Shown in pieces: positions 25,907 through 36,663 of a stretch of 64,000 nucleotides of DNA; the first letter of the stretch is position 1, and each line of letters opens with the position of its first letter. The notes under the pieces are model-generated. The model saw only the letters and a list, made by a program, of their open reading frames with translations. It was not told where the DNA came from and ran no database searches. The stretch lies in the NCBI RefSeq assembly GCF_000340565.2, contig NZ_CP007203.1, forward strand, positions 907,878-971,877, written 5' to 3'. The position numbers were made by a program, and so were the translations under genes. The stretch is from Nodularia spumigena CCY9414. GTDB lineage: Bacteria > Cyanobacteriota > Cyanobacteriia > Cyanobacteriales > Nostocaceae.

Positions 25907-28900
25907 ATGACTAAGGAAAAGGTAGTTTTTCGCAATCGCGTCGTTGACAAGGGTCAACTGAGAAAGTTAATTTCCTGGGCGTTCACCCATTATGGTACGG
26001 CGCGCACGGCGGTAATGGCTGATAAGTTGAAAGAGTTGGGTTTTCGCTATGCTACCAAGGCTGGGGTTTCTATCAGTGTAGATGACTTGATGATTCCGCC
26101 CACAAAGCGATCGCTCCTCGAAGCAGCCGAAGAAGAAATTCGCGCCACGGAAACTCGTTATCAACGGGGTGAAATTACTGAAGTGGAACGGTTCCAAAAG
26201 GTAATTGATACTTGGAATGGTACGAGTGAGGCACTCAAAGATGAGGTGGTGGTTCACTTTAAGAACACTGACCCTCTGAACTCGGTGTATATGATGGCCT
26301 TCTCTGGGGCGCGGGGGAATATCTCTCAAGTGCGGCAGTTGGTGGGGATGCGGGGGCTAATGGCAGACCCCCAAGGGGAAATTATTGACTTACCCATTAA
26401 AACCAACTTCCGCGAAGGTCTGACGGTCACCGAATACATTATTTCCTCTTACGGTGCAAGAAAAGGGTTGGTAGATACCGCACTACGCACTGCGGACTCT
26501 GGTTATCTCACCCGTCGGCTGGTGGATGTCTCCCAGGATGTGATTATTCGGGAATTTGACTGCGGCACTACCAGAGGAATTCCCGTGCGGGCGATGACCG
26601 AAGGCGGCAAAATCTTGATTCCCCTGGCACAACGCCTACTGGGTCGGGTAATTGCTGAAGATGTCATCCATCCCACTACTAAGGAAGTAATTGCACCCCG
26701 CAATACTCCGGTTTGTGATGATTTGGCGGCAGAAATTCACAAAGCTGGTGTAACTGAAGTGGTGGCGCGATCGCCTCTGACTTGCGAAGCAGCGCGTTCG
26801 GTGTGTCAACACTGCTACGGCTGGAGTTTAGCCCATGCCAAAATGGTAGACTTGGGCGAAGCCGTGGGGATTATTGCCGCCCAAAGTATCGGTGAACCCG
26901 GCACACAGTTGACCATGCGGACATTCCACACTGGGGGTGTATTCACCGGGGAAGTAGCCCAGCAAGTGCGTTCTAAAACCGAAGGAACCATTCGTTTACC
27001 TCGCAAATTACGCACCAGAACTTATCGCACCCGCCACGGCGAAGATGCGCTGTATGTAGAAGCCAATGGCATCATTAATCTGGAACCGAAAAAAGACGGT
27101 TCTGGAGACAAAGAGCATCAAGAAATTCATGTGACTCAAGGTTCCACTTTATATGTCCATGAAGGACAAAAAGTAAAAATCGGGCAGTTACTAGCAGAAG
27201 TGGCTCTGGGTGGACGCACAACCCGCACCAATACAGAAAAAGCCGTGAAGGATGTGGCTTCTGATTTGGCTGGGGAAGTGCAGTTTGCCGATGTAGTGCC
27301 AGAACAAAAAACAGACCGCCAAGGCAACACTACCACCACAGCCGCAAGGGGTGGCTTGATTTGGGTGCTGTCTGGGGAAGTTTATAATTTGCCTCCTGGT
27401 GCGGAATTGGTGGTGAAAAATGGGGACGAAATTGCCGAAAATGGCGTTTTGGCAGAAACCAAGTTAACCAGTGTGCATGGTGGTGTGGTGCGCTTACCCG
27501 AAGCTACCCCCGGCAAAAGTACCAGAGAAATTGAAATTATTACCGCTTCTGTGGTTTTAGACCAAGCCACCGTCACTGTGGAAAGTTCCCAAGGGCGTAA
27601 CCACTATTTAATTACCACTGGCAACAACCAGGTGTTTAACCTGCGGGCTACTCCAGGAACCAAGGTGCAGAATGGTCAGGTGGTGGCGGAGTTGATTGAT
27701 GAGCGCTATCGCACCAACACCGGCGGCTTTTTGAAGTTCGGGGGTGTGGAAGTTCAGAAAAAAGGCAAAGCCAAGCTGGGTTACGAAATTGTCCAGGGTG
27801 GAACTTTGCTGTGGATTCCTGAAGAAACCCACGAAGTGAATAAGGATATTTCCTTGCTGTTGGTGGAAGATGGGCAGTTTGTAGAAGCCGGCACAGAAGT
27901 TGTGAAGGATATCTTCTGCCAAAACAGTGGGGTAATTGAAGTCACTCAGAAAAATGACATTCTCCGGGAAGTAGTGGTGAAACCTGGGGAACTGCTGATG
28001 GTGGATGACCCAGAGGCGGTAATGGGACGAGATAATACTTTTGTCCAACCTGGGGAGGAGTTTCAAGGGACTGTGGCCACGGAGTTACGCTACATTCAGT
28101 ATGTGGAATCTCCTGAAGGACCGGCGTTGTTGAGCCGTCCGGTGGTGGAGTTTGCTGTGCCGAATAATCCCGATGTGCCTTCCACTACTTCTATTAGTCA
28201 ACAAACAGGGCGTTCGATTCAAATGCGGGCGGTGCAACGTCTGCCTTATAAAGATTCCGAACGGGTGAAGTCTGTGGAAGGTGTGGAACTGTTGCGGACT
28301 CAGCTGGTGCTGGAAATTGAACAGGATGGCGAACAGGATCATACAGCTTCGCCTTTAGCCGCAGATATTGAGTTGGTGTTAGATGAAGAAAATCCTGATG
28401 TGCAGCGCTTGCAGTTGGTGATTTTGGAATCTTTGGTAATTCGTCGCGATATTACCGCCGATGCTACCCAAGGTAGTACCCAAACGAGTTTGGAGGTGGA
28501 GGATGGCGACAGCATTGCTCCTGGGGCTGTGGTAGCCCGGACTCAAATTTTGGGTAAGGAAGGCGGTGTTGTGCGGGGTGTGCGTCAAGACTCGGAAGCG
28601 GTGCGGCGCTGTTTGGTGTTGCGCGATAGTGACAAGCTGATTATGAATACCAGTGTTTTACCCACGGTGAAGCAGGGTGATTTGTTGGTGGAAGGGGCAG
28701 AAATTGCTCCGGGAATCTTCGCTGAGGATTCTGGGCAAGTGTTGTCTGTGAGTAATATTACTCCTAGCTCTGCCACTGGGGAGTCGGCTTTGACTGCTCA
28801 ACAATATGCCATCAATATCCGCGTCGGTCGCCCTTACCGAGTCAGCCCTGGGGCGGTGTTGCAAATCGAAGATGGGGATTTGGTGCAACGGGGTGATAAT

Positions 28901-29965
28901 TTGGTGTTGTTGGTGTTTGAACGGGCGAAAACTGGGGATATTATCCAAGGTTTGCCCCGGATTGAAGAATTGCTGGAGGCTCGTAAACCCAAGGAGGCGT
29001 GTATTTTGGCGCGGCGCTCTGGTGAGCTAAAGGTGGTTTATGGTGATGGGGATGAGGCGATCGCTGCTAAGGTGATGGAATCCAATGGTGTAGTGACAGA
29101 TTATCCCTTGGGACCTGGGCAGAATTTGATGATGCCGGATGGTTCGATGATTTCGGCGGGTGAACCGTTGAGTGATGGTCCATCGAATCCCCATGAAATT
29201 TTGGAGGTGTTCTTTAGTTTGGGTTCGGAGGATGGCGTTTATGCTTGTGCTAGCCATGCTTTGCAAAAGGTGCAGACTTTTTTGGTGAATGAGGTGCAGA
29301 TGGTGTATCAGTCTCAGGGGATTGATATTTCTGACAAGCACATTGAGGTGATTGTGCGCCAGATGACCAACAAAGTCAGGATTGATGATGGTGGGGATAC
29401 TACCATGTTGCCTGGGGAGTTGGTGGAACTGCGCCAAGTGGAGCAGGTGAATGAGGCGATGGCGATTACTGGCGGGGCGCGGGCGCAATATACGCCGGTG
29501 CTGTTGGGGATTACTAAGGCTTCGTTGAATACTGATAGCTTTATTTCGGCGGCTTCGTTCCAAGAGACTACCAGGGTGCTAACGGAAGCGGCGATTGAGG
29601 GTAAGTCTGACTGGCTGCGGGGCTTGAAGGAAAATGTGATTATTGGGCGGTTGATTCCGGCTGGTACTGGTTACAATACCTATGAGGAACCAGGGGCGAT
29701 TGATGAATATGCGATCGCTGAAGGTAATGGGGTATTGGATGAGGTTGACGATTCTCTGGATATGGTATTGGATGACCGCACAGCCCGCACTTACAATTTA
29801 GATTCTCCTGGGTTGGCGGAATCTGGGTTTGGCAAACGCCGCACCGAAAGACCTATTCTGGATGAAGATGATGAATTGATTGCTGATGAAATAAGCGATC
29901 TCGTAGATGATGATGATGATGATTACGAGGAAGTAGATGACGAAGAGGATGATTACGATAGCTAG
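25907..29965 (+). CDS. rpoC2: RNA polymerase subunit beta' (C-terminal part)
   Basis: A 1352-residue protein starting [18 protein letters not shown]. The second zinc site lies near residue 295 ([13 protein letters not shown]) and the trigger-loop/bridge region follows ([19 protein letters not shown], then [10 protein letters not shown], about 320-345). It includes the large SI3 insertion of cyanobacterial beta' (sandwich-barrel hybrid repeats through the middle), and ends in an extremely acidic tail encoded by a gatgatgat repeat. Confidence 0.99.
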   Translation: MTKEKVVFRNRVVDKGQLRKLISWAFTHYGTARTAVMADKLKELGFRYATKAGVSISVDDLMIPPTKRSLLEAAEEEIRATETRYQRGEITEVERFQKVIDTWNGTSEALKDEVVVHFKNTDPLNSVYMMAFSGARGNISQVRQLVGMRGLMADPQGEIIDLPIKTNFREGLTVTEYIISSYGARKGLVDTALRTADSGYLTRRLVDVSQDVIIREFDCGTTRGIPVRAMTEGGKILIPLAQRLLGRVIAEDVIHPTTKEVIAPRNTPVCDDLAAEIHKAGVTEVVARSPLTCEAARSVCQHCYGWSLAHAKMVDLGEAVGIIAAQSIGEPGTQLTMRTFHTGGVFTGEVAQQVRSKTEGTIRLPRKLRTRTYRTRHGEDALYVEANGIINLEPKKDGSGDKEHQEIHVTQGSTLYVHEGQKVKIGQLLAEVALGGRTTRTNTEKAVKDVASDLAGEVQFADVVPEQKTDRQGNTTTTAARGGLIWVLSGEVYNLPPGAELVVKNGDEIAENGVLAETKLTSVHGGVVRLPEATPGKSTREIEIITASVVLDQATVTVESSQGRNHYLITTGNNQVFNLRATPGTKVQNGQVVAELIDERYRTNTGGFLKFGGVEVQKKGKAKLGYEIVQGGTLLWIPEETHEVNKDISLLLVEDGQFVEAGTEVVKDIFCQNSGVIEVTQKNDILREVVVKPGELLMVDDPEAVMGRDNTFVQPGEEFQGTVATELRYIQYVESPEGPALLSRPVVEFAVPNNPDVPSTTSISQQTGRSIQMRAVQRLPYKDSERVKSVEGVELLRTQLVLEIEQDGEQDHTASPLAADIELVLDEENPDVQRLQLVILESLVIRRDITADATQGSTQTSLEVEDGDSIAPGAVVARTQILGKEGGVVRGVRQDSEAVRRCLVLRDSDKLIMNTSVLPTVKQGDLLVEGAEIAPGIFAEDSGQVLSVSNITPSSATGESALTAQQYAINIRVGRPYRVSPGAVLQIEDGDLVQRGDNLVLLVFERAKTGDIIQGLPRIEELLEARKPKEACILARRSGELKVVYGDGDEAIAAKVMESNGVVTDYPLGPGQNLMMPDGSMISAGEPLSDGPSNPHEILEVFFSLGSEDGVYACASHALQKVQTFLVNEVQMVYQSQGIDISDKHIEVIVRQMTNKVRIDDGGDTTMLPGELVELRQVEQVNEAMAITGGARAQYTPVLLGITKASLNTDSFISAASFQETTRVLTEAAIEGKSDWLRGLKENVIIGRLIPAGTGYNTYEEPGAIDEYAIAEGNGVLDEVDDSLDMVLDDRTARTYNLDSPGLAESGFGKRRTERPILDEDDELIADEISDLVDDDDDDYEEVDDEEDDYDS

Positions 29966-30015
29966 GGTGGCTTAGGCATAGATTAAAGCCAAAAGCTAAA
30001 ACTTCATAGGTTAAG

Positions 30016-30045
30016 AGGCAAAAGAAATGATTCTTTTGCCTTTTT
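30016..30045 (+). terminator. Intrinsic terminator of the rpoBC1C2 transcript
   Basis: Stem AGGCAAAAGAA (30016-30026) with TTCTTTTGCCT (30031-30041), 4-nt loop, followed by TTTT. It lies 51 bp after the rpoC2 stop. Confidence 0.85.
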
Positions 30046-30201
30046 ACTTTTGACTTGTTTACCCTTAGTGGCGTAGCCATAAATCTCCCCGACTTCTCGT
30101 GAGATGCTACCCGAACACGATTCTTTACCTTCTGCGATTCCTGCCATAGCTGACAGAAGTCCCAAAATCTAATAGGCTGATCTATAGGTAAATTTTCTGC
30201 T

Positions 30202-30224
30202 CCCTCTCCTTACTAAGGAGAGGG
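30202..30224. repeat. Dispersed hairpin repeat CCCTCTCCTTA-C-TAAGGAGAGGG
   Basis: A perfect 11-bp stem with a one-base centre, followed by ttggggtgagg. The same palindrome occurs in every unit of the 52861-53977 array. The rest of the 30046-30318 gap contains nothing I can identify as a gene. Confidence 0.75.
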
Positions 30225-30318
30225 TTGGGGTGAGGTTTTATAGAGCTTCATTAAAACAGTGAGATGCTTGCCTTATATTTTGATTCAGTCGTTAATCAAT
30301 CAACTATCTGTACACAAA

Positions 30319-30642
30319 ATGCCTTTTAAAATCATCCAGAATTTTGATAGCAGTTTCACTCTAGAAGCACAAGCACAAGAAACTCTGTTTAATTTGTTGA
30401 AAAATCAATCCTTTATACAACAGATTCGCCAACAGTCAAAATGTGAAAAGGTTGAATTTACTGAATTACTTTTTCAACCAGTTCCCTATAGCTTCTCTAC
30501 CCCCAAAGGAATGCCAGCAGAATTGGAAAAATACAATGAGTCTGATGAGTATGTAATCATCAACGTACCCCCAAATTTTATGTTCAATGCCAAGATTTTT
30601 CAACCCAGTCGCCTTTGTGCAATTTATCAAAAAATTGCTTAA
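30319..30642 (+). CDS. Hypothetical protein (107 aa)
   Basis: The product from ATG 30319 (MPFKIIQNFDSSFTLEAQAQ) has 107 residues, with no signal peptide or membrane segment. A start at 30259 would add 20 residues that look non-conserved. The sequence has normal amino-acid composition and precedes the GIY-YIG gene by 66 bp on the same strand. No function recognised. Confidence 0.5.
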   Translation: MPFKIIQNFDSSFTLEAQAQETLFNLLKNQSFIQQIRQQSKCEKVEFTELLFQPVPYSFSTPKGMPAELEKYNESDEYVIINVPPNFMFNAKIFQPSRLCAIYQKIA

Positions 30643-30708
30643 TGGGAAAAGGCATTTTTTAAAATTATCAATTATCAACTAACCAACAGCAAGTTTTAGG
30701 TTTGATAT

Positions 30709-31254
30709 ATGAGTACTGAAATAAATATTCCTTCTTTGGCAAACCTGGAGTATATTCCTTACATTGACGACCAGGGTCGAGTAATTGAAGCATTTCAAGG
30801 AAAAATAGGAGTATACGCCATCTTTGACCAAGCCAAAGTGTTGCAATTTGTAGGATATTCCCGCGATGTTTACCTTAGTCTGAAGCAGCATTTAGTTCGT
30901 CAGCCTCAAGAATGTTATTGGGTAAAGGTTCAAACTATTGCACGCCCTAGCCGCACGGTTTTAGAAAATATTGAAAATGCTTGGATTGCTGAAAATGGTA
31001 GTGTTCCTTTAGGAAATGCAGATCACAAGGAAAGTTGGACACAACCTATAAATGTTCTCCCATTAATGACACCTGAAGAAGAGGAAAAATATCACCATCC
31101 AGCTAATGATGAATTGGCACAAATTAAAATCTTAAAAAATATTTCTCGGCGAGTGGAAGCAGAAATTTTAGGTGTCTTGAAAGACCGGGGGTTGCAAGAA
31201 CAATTTCGTTTTAGTCCTAAGTTGAAGGAGGAAGGTTTATTAGATTTAAAGTAA
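30709..31254 (+). CDS. GIY-YIG-domain-like protein
   Basis: A 181-residue protein. The segment GKIGVYAIFDQAKVLQFVGY followed by SRDVYLSLKQHL resembles a GIY-YIG nuclease core in which the two signature triplets are changed (GVY...FVGY). Homologues of this type are widespread in cyanobacteria without a known role. The catalytic Glu of true GIY-YIG nucleases may correspond to E in LENIENAWI. Nuclease activity is therefore uncertain. Confidence 0.6.
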   Translation: MSTEINIPSLANLEYIPYIDDQGRVIEAFQGKIGVYAIFDQAKVLQFVGYSRDVYLSLKQHLVRQPQECYWVKVQTIARPSRTVLENIENAWIAENGSVPLGNADHKESWTQPINVLPLMTPEEEEKYHHPANDELAQIKILKNISRRVEAEILGVLKDRGLQEQFRFSPKLKEEGLLDLK

Positions 31255-31363
31255 ATTGAGGGGGGAGTTTAAACGCATTCGCCGTTAGGCGTTCCCGGAG
31301 GGTAGGGGCGCGGAGTTTAAACGCAAATGTACGCAGAGGTTTGATGTGGGTGAAGGCTAATTT

Positions 31364-32806
31364 ATGCAAATGCTGCTAAACAACCGCTATCAAGTGATTC
31401 GGACTTTGGGGTCTGGTGGATTTGGGGAAACTTTTATGGCGGAGGATACCCAAATTCCTTCTAGCCGTCGCTGTGTGATTAAACAACTCAGACCTATTCA
31501 GAATAATCCCCAAATTTATCAATTGGTACAGGAACGGTTTCAAAGGGAAGCCGCAATTTTAGAAGATTTGGGTGGATTTACTGACCAAATCCCTACGCTG
31601 TATGCCTATTTTCAGTTGGAGGGGCAATTCTATTTAGTTCAAGAGTGGATTTCGGGTGACACGTTAACAGCAAAACTGCAAAAGCAGGGGTTGTTTAGTG
31701 AAAGTGCGGTGCGGGAAATTCTGGTGGATTTGTTACCAGTGCTGGAGTATGTCCACTCAAAGCGCATTATTCACCGCGATATTAAGCCGGATAACACTAT
31801 CATGCGTGAGCGTGATAGTAAATCAGTATTAATTGATTTCGGTGCGGTGCGGGAATCTATGGGAACGGTGGTTAATTCCCAAGGTAATCCTACCAGCTCG
31901 ATTGTCATTGGTACGCCTGGATATATGCCCAGTGAGCAAGCAGTCGGGAGACCAGTTTATTCGAGTGATTTATATAGTTTAGGTCTGACAGCAATTTATT
32001 TACTGACTGGGAAACAGCCACAGGAATTAGAGTCAGATTCTCATACAGGTGAAATTGTCTGGCGACAGTATGCAAGCCAGATTAATCCTATATTAGCAGG
32101 GGTATTAGACCAGGCGATCGCCTATCATCCACGCGATCGCTTTCCGACGGCTAAAGAAATGCTGTCAGCTTTGCAATTTGCTTCATCCAGTGTACCTCCC
32201 ACAATACCTTATCAACAACCATTAGTAGCAACAGCGCCAGCCACAGCACCACCTCCCGTCCCATCTCAATACACAGTTGCGGTTAGTCCAGGATCTACCG
32301 GACTACCTCCTGAACCAGTCAGTAAACCAAAGGGAATTTTTCTCGGCAGTTTAATTGTAGGTGGTTTGATTGGTGCTTCTATTCTGATTGGTTTTGCCAT
32401 GAATAGACCACCCCAACTAGTTCAACCAGTTACCCAGTCAACGGGAACATTGAAACCACCAGAGATTAACCAGGATCAAGTCCTCAATATTACGCAACCG
32501 GTAAATTCTTCATCTGCGACCACAGTTCCTTATTTATGGCTGTCGGAAAGAGCCGTAATAGATGCTGATTTGGACGGCAAAGACGGTTTAGAGCTAGATA
32601 TTATGCGAAATTCGATTTATGCTCGTCACGGTCGTCGCTTTAATACTCCTGGCTTACAAAAATATTTTAATGCTCAAAGTTGGTATAATCCTGTATACTC
32701 ACCAAAAGCATTTCCTATTAAATTGCTGTCACAATTAGAGCAGCGTAATGCTAGATATATTAGTAAATATCAAGACCGTTATCAAAGAAGATATTTTCCG
32801 AAATAA
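31364..32806 (+). CDS. Membrane-anchored Ser/Thr protein kinase with YARHG domain
   Basis: A 480-residue Hanks-type kinase: Gly-rich loop GSGGFGETF near residue 16, Lys in CVIKQL, catalytic loop HRDIKPDN about 137-144, and DFGAV. A Pro-rich linker is followed by one membrane helix (GIFLGSLIVGGLIGASILIG, about 324-346) and an external YARHG domain (MRNSIYARHGRRFNTPGLQK). YARHG is an extracellular, possibly wall- or peptide-binding domain. First of three tandem kinase genes; it shares an almost identical kinase, linker and membrane segment with the next gene. Confidence 0.92.
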   Translation: MQMLLNNRYQVIRTLGSGGFGETFMAEDTQIPSSRRCVIKQLRPIQNNPQIYQLVQERFQREAAILEDLGGFTDQIPTLYAYFQLEGQFYLVQEWISGDTLTAKLQKQGLFSESAVREILVDLLPVLEYVHSKRIIHRDIKPDNTIMRERDSKSVLIDFGAVRESMGTVVNSQGNPTSSIVIGTPGYMPSEQAVGRPVYSSDLYSLGLTAIYLLTGKQPQELESDSHTGEIVWRQYASQINPILAGVLDQAIAYHPRDRFPTAKEMLSALQFASSSVPPTIPYQQPLVATAPATAPPPVPSQYTVAVSPGSTGLPPEPVSKPKGIFLGSLIVGGLIGASILIGFAMNRPPQLVQPVTQSTGTLKPPEINQDQVLNITQPVNSSSATTVPYLWLSERAVIDADLDGKDGLELDIMRNSIYARHGRRFNTPGLQKYFNAQSWYNPVYSPKAFPIKLLSQLEQRNARYISKYQDRYQRRYFPK

Positions 32807-32886
32807 TTAGGAAGATTTTAAACGCAAAGGGGCGCGGAGTTAAGCGCAAAGGTACGCAGAGGTTTGATGTGGGTGAAGGGTGATTT

Positions 32887-34509
32887 ATGCAAATGCTTCT
32901 GAATAACCGCTATCAAGTGATTCGGACTTTAGGATCTGGTGGCTTTGGCGAAACTTTTCTGGCGGAAGATACTCAAATGCCTTCTAGTCGTCGCTGTGTG
33001 ATTAAACAACTCAGACCTATTCAGAATAATCCCCAAATTTATCAATTGGTACAGGAACGGTTTCAAAGGGAAGCCGCAATTTTAGAAGATTTGGGTGGAT
33101 TTACTGACCAAATCCCTACGCTGTATGCCTATTTTCAGTTGGAGGGGCAATTCTATTTAGTTCAAGAGTGGATTTCGGGTGACACGTTAACAGCAAAACT
33201 GCAAAAGCAGGGGTTGTTTAGTGAAAGTGCGGTGCGGGAAATTCTGGTGGATTTGTTACCAGTGCTGGAGTATGTCCACTCAAAGCGCATTATTCACCGC
33301 GATATTAAGCCGGATAACATTATCATGCGTGAGCGTGATAGTAAATCAGTATTAATTGATTTCGGTGCGGTGCGGGAATCTATGGGAACGGTGGTTAATT
33401 CCCAAGGTAATCCTACTAGCTCGATTGTGATTGGTACGCCTGGATATATGCCCAGTGAACAAGCAGCCGGTAGACCAGTGTATTCTAGTGATTTATATAG
33501 TTTGGGATTGACAGCAATTTATTTACTCACGGGGAAACAACCACAGGAGTTAGAGTCAGATTCTCAAACAGGTGAAATTGTTTGGCGACAGTATGCTAGG
33601 CAGATTAATCCTATATTAGCAGGGGTATTAGACCAGGCGATCGCCTATCATCCACGCGATCGCTTTCCGACGGCTAAAGAAATGCTGTCAGCTTTGCAAT
33701 TTGCTTCATCCAGTGTACCTCCCACAATACCTTATCAACAACCATTAGTAGCAACAGCGCCAGCCACAGCACCACCTCCCGTCCCATCTCAATACACAGT
33801 TGCGGTTAGTCCAGGATCTACCGGACTACCTCCTGAACCAGTCAGTAAACCAAAGGGAATTTTTCTCGGCAGTTTAATTGTAGGTGGTTTGATTGGTGCT
33901 TCTATTCTGATTGGTTTTGCCATGAATAGACCACCCCAATCAGTTCAACCAGTTACCCAACCAAGCAACTCATTTAAAGAACCTGCAACGAACCAGAGTG
34001 AAGTGCCGAATGTTACGCCACCTGTAAATTCTCCAATTGCCAGAATTACAGAACCTTCTCCAAATCCCATTGAACCAGAGGAAGTTACACAACCTGTAAA
34101 TCCCTCTCCTCCCAAAACAGTTCCTCCTCAACCCCCGGTTTATCAACCTCCTGCGGTAATACAGCCAGAAACCCTCAGACCATCACCAGCAGAATCTGTG
34201 GAGAATTATTATATCAATATTAACCAGGGTCATTATGAAACTGCGTGGAATCAACTAGCTCCCAGCCTACAAAGTAATCAACGTCTCCACCCAGATGGTT
34301 ATCTTTCCTACATCGACTGGTGGGGAGGAAAAGTTGAAAGCGTCAATGTTGAACAAGTTAGTTTGTTAGAAGCCAGTGAAGAAACAGCCACTGTCAATGC
34401 TAAGTTTCAATACTTGATGAAAAATGGTAGACGAGTTCCTGGTTCTGTCAACTTTTTCCTTTTATGGGATGCTGAAAATAGCAGATGGGTTGTTAGTCAG
34501 GTTAAATAA
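32887..34509 (+). CDS. Membrane-anchored Ser/Thr protein kinase with C-terminal ARC6/IMS-like domain
   Basis: A 540-residue paralogue. Its first ~355 residues (kinase, linker, membrane helix) are nearly identical to those of the preceding gene. The external part is different: a Pro-rich linker (PSPPKTVPPQPPVYQPP) and a domain starting SVENYYININQGHYETAWNQ with SPAESVENYY, similar to the small alpha/beta domain found after other cyanobacterial kinases. The shared half and different sensor half suggest duplication plus domain exchange or gene conversion. Confidence 0.92.
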   Translation: MQMLLNNRYQVIRTLGSGGFGETFLAEDTQMPSSRRCVIKQLRPIQNNPQIYQLVQERFQREAAILEDLGGFTDQIPTLYAYFQLEGQFYLVQEWISGDTLTAKLQKQGLFSESAVREILVDLLPVLEYVHSKRIIHRDIKPDNIIMRERDSKSVLIDFGAVRESMGTVVNSQGNPTSSIVIGTPGYMPSEQAAGRPVYSSDLYSLGLTAIYLLTGKQPQELESDSQTGEIVWRQYARQINPILAGVLDQAIAYHPRDRFPTAKEMLSALQFASSSVPPTIPYQQPLVATAPATAPPPVPSQYTVAVSPGSTGLPPEPVSKPKGIFLGSLIVGGLIGASILIGFAMNRPPQSVQPVTQPSNSFKEPATNQSEVPNVTPPVNSPIARITEPSPNPIEPEEVTQPVNPSPPKTVPPQPPVYQPPAVIQPETLRPSPAESVENYYININQGHYETAWNQLAPSLQSNQRLHPDGYLSYIDWWGGKVESVNVEQVSLLEASEETATVNAKFQYLMKNGRRVPGSVNFFLLWDAENSRWVVSQVK

Positions 34510-34530
34510 TTCCGATTAATATCGCGTTTC

Positions 34531-34641
34531 CTAGTACAACACGGCGTAAATAAAGCAACCATTTAAAATCCTTGAAAAGCCTGTTTAATGAGCTTTTTGA
34601 CTTTTGACTTTTGACTTTTGACTTCCGCCGTGCGGTACTAG
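34531..34641. mobile_element. Small MITE with CTAGTAC...CACGGCG termini (111 bp)
   Basis: Left end CTAGTACAACACGGCG (34531-34546) and right end CGCCGTGCGGTACTAG (34626-34641) are inverted repeats with two mismatches in 16. The interior contains acttttg heptamers. No ORF. A lone tgcgtaagtcct end of the other MITE family follows near 34692. Confidence 0.7.
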
Positions 34642-34803
34642 TCTGCTAAGTACTATATTCGCTGTGTTTATCTCTGGTGAAATAATGTTGCGTAAGTCCT
34701 GTAAATATCTCAGATTAAGTTGAAGCTAGGGGATATAACCTGTCTGAAACTCGTCTTAAATATCTGATATACATTTGCCAAGGGTGCGAGTTAGTAAATA
34801 TTC

Positions 34804-36594
34804 ATGACAAAAACGCTGCTGAACAATCGCTATCAAGTAATTCAAGTACTCGGTGCTGGTGGATTTGGGGAAACCTTTCTGGCAGAAGACACTCATATGC
34901 CTTCGCGCCGTCGCTGTGTAATCAAGCAACTCAAACCCATAGCCAATGACCCAAAAACCTACCAAATGATTCAACAGCGCTTTGAAAGGGAAGCTGCAAC
35001 TTTGGAATATCTGGGTGACAGTTGTAACCAAATTCCCAAGTTATATGCCTACTTTTCGGAGAATGGACTGTTTTACCTGGTTCAAGAATGGATTCAAGGG
35101 CCAACTTTGACAAATATTGTCGAAGCCAAAGGGCCAGAGAGCGAAACTGCTGTTCGGGAAATTCTGTTGAGTTTGTTATCAGTTTTAGATTATGTCCACA
35201 GTAAAGGCATAATTCACCGGGATATCAAGCCAGATAATATTATTCTGCGCTCTGCTGATAACAAGCCGTTTTTGATTGATTTTGGGGCAGTTAAGGAAAC
35301 TATCCGTTCAGTTGTGAGTTCTTCTCATCATCCTACGCGATCGCTTGTCATTGGTACACCGGGGTATATGCCCACAGAACAAGCCATAGGACGACCTGTT
35401 TACGCCACTGACATCTACAGTTTAGGCTTGACGGCGATTTATTTACTGACGGGTAAACACCCACCAGAACTACAGACACATCTGCAAACAGGAGCAATTC
35501 TTTGGGAAGAATCAGCCCCGGATGTGTCGCGACATCTGGCAAAAGTAATTAATCAGGCAATTCAGCCCCATGTGAGCGATCGCTATAGTACTGCCAGTAA
35601 AATGCTATATGCTTTAAAATCCCCCACTGATATTTCCCCACAGCCTTCCACCACTAAAGCCACAGTCAGCCTTAGTCCTGCCCATGCAGCATCGACTCAG
35701 CAAACCCAAGCAATATCTTCTTCCCCAACTATTCCTAGCCGGAAATCGCCAAAGTCCGCTTTGATTATCGGCAGTTTAGTTTTAGGTGGTTTAATTGGTG
35801 GGGTAGCAATTTCTAGCGTGACTCGTCAACCACAGTCTCAAGAATCTATCACCACATCATCTACACCCACACCATTTTCTGACTCAGATAACATCTCACC
35901 TACTCCTTCACCAACAGCCTCGCCTTCAGAACCTACGGATACACCAGTTGCAGTACAACCTCGTCTAGATACAGTAGTACCTGTAGAACAACAGCCACAA
36001 GTAACTCCCACATTTGCACCAGAACCGGATATTTCCACCGCAGAAGCACCGCAGCCAGAAACCGCAGAAGCACCGCCACCAGAAACCCCAGAACCACCAC
36101 CCCAGCCAGAAACCCCAGAACCACCGCCACCAGAAACCCCAGAACCACCACCCCAGCAAAATCCCGAAGCTGCTCCTAGTAACACCAAAAGTTCCAGTGT
36201 GCCGGCATTTCCTACAGGAACTTCTCAAGATGCTGTCAAAGCAGCATTAGGTAAGCCCAGTAAAAATACTAAAGGGTTATGGAATACTCGTGCTTATCTT
36301 TATAAATTGGAAGACAATGTTGATCTTGGTTACTTATTTGACCAAAAAACGGGAATATTGCGCCAAACCGAGATAGCTTTTGCCCCATCTGTTCCACCTG
36401 AAGTAATGCAAAGAACATTAGAGGGAATGCTGGGTGGTAATGCTAATAGTGAGATTAACCAAGGACTTCAAAGAGTACGCGATCGCCAAACTAGGCGATA
36501 CTCTTTTAATGTAGGCGGATTAAAAGGTGTAATTGAACGCAATCAGCAGGATCGGATTTATATTGGCGTTTGGGATGCTGATTTGCATGATTAA
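34804..36594 (+). CDS. Membrane-anchored Ser/Thr protein kinase, Pro-rich linker and novel C-terminal domain
   Basis: A 596-residue kinase, clearly related to the two upstream genes but diverged: GAGGFGETF loop, HRDIKPDN near residue 138, membrane helix near 318-340 (ALIIGSLVLGGLIGGVAISS). A long Thr/Pro/Glu-rich linker includes tandem PETPEPPPQ-type repeats (36050-36165). The C-terminal ~130 residues (FPTGTSQDAVKAALGKPSKN ... RIYIGVWDADLHD) form a domain found after several cyanobacterial kinases; its ligand is unknown. Confidence 0.9.
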   Translation: MTKTLLNNRYQVIQVLGAGGFGETFLAEDTHMPSRRRCVIKQLKPIANDPKTYQMIQQRFEREAATLEYLGDSCNQIPKLYAYFSENGLFYLVQEWIQGPTLTNIVEAKGPESETAVREILLSLLSVLDYVHSKGIIHRDIKPDNIILRSADNKPFLIDFGAVKETIRSVVSSSHHPTRSLVIGTPGYMPTEQAIGRPVYATDIYSLGLTAIYLLTGKHPPELQTHLQTGAILWEESAPDVSRHLAKVINQAIQPHVSDRYSTASKMLYALKSPTDISPQPSTTKATVSLSPAHAASTQQTQAISSSPTIPSRKSPKSALIIGSLVLGGLIGGVAISSVTRQPQSQESITTSSTPTPFSDSDNISPTPSPTASPSEPTDTPVAVQPRLDTVVPVEQQPQVTPTFAPEPDISTAEAPQPETAEAPPPETPEPPPQPETPEPPPPETPEPPPQQNPEAAPSNTKSSSVPAFPTGTSQDAVKAALGKPSKNTKGLWNTRAYLYKLEDNVDLGYLFDQKTGILRQTEIAFAPSVPPEVMQRTLEGMLGGNANSEINQGLQRVRDRQTRRYSFNVGGLKGVIERNQQDRIYIGVWDADLHD

Positions 36595-36622
36595 AAAAAA
36601 AGCCTGCTTGTGCAGGCTTTTT
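36593..36622. terminator. Bidirectional terminator between the third kinase gene and rplL
   Basis: GCCTGC (36602-36607) and GCAGGC (36612-36617) with a TTGT loop, flanked by an A run on the left and a T run on the right. It therefore works for both converging transcripts. Confidence 0.9.
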
Positions 36623-36663
36623 CTGAGAATCCCTCAACTACAAGTCTTTGGGCGTAATCTTGA

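Noticed and set aside
29027-29563. Minus-strand ORF of 178 codons inside rpoC2 (His/Arg-rich)
   Set aside because: Antisense shadow of rpoC2; composition typical of reversed coding sequence.
29880-29960. gatgatgat repeat at the rpoC2 3' end considered as a repeat expansion or frameshift
   Set aside because: It is in frame and encodes the acidic tail; acidic C-termini are tolerated in cyanobacterial beta' and the stop and terminator follow normally.
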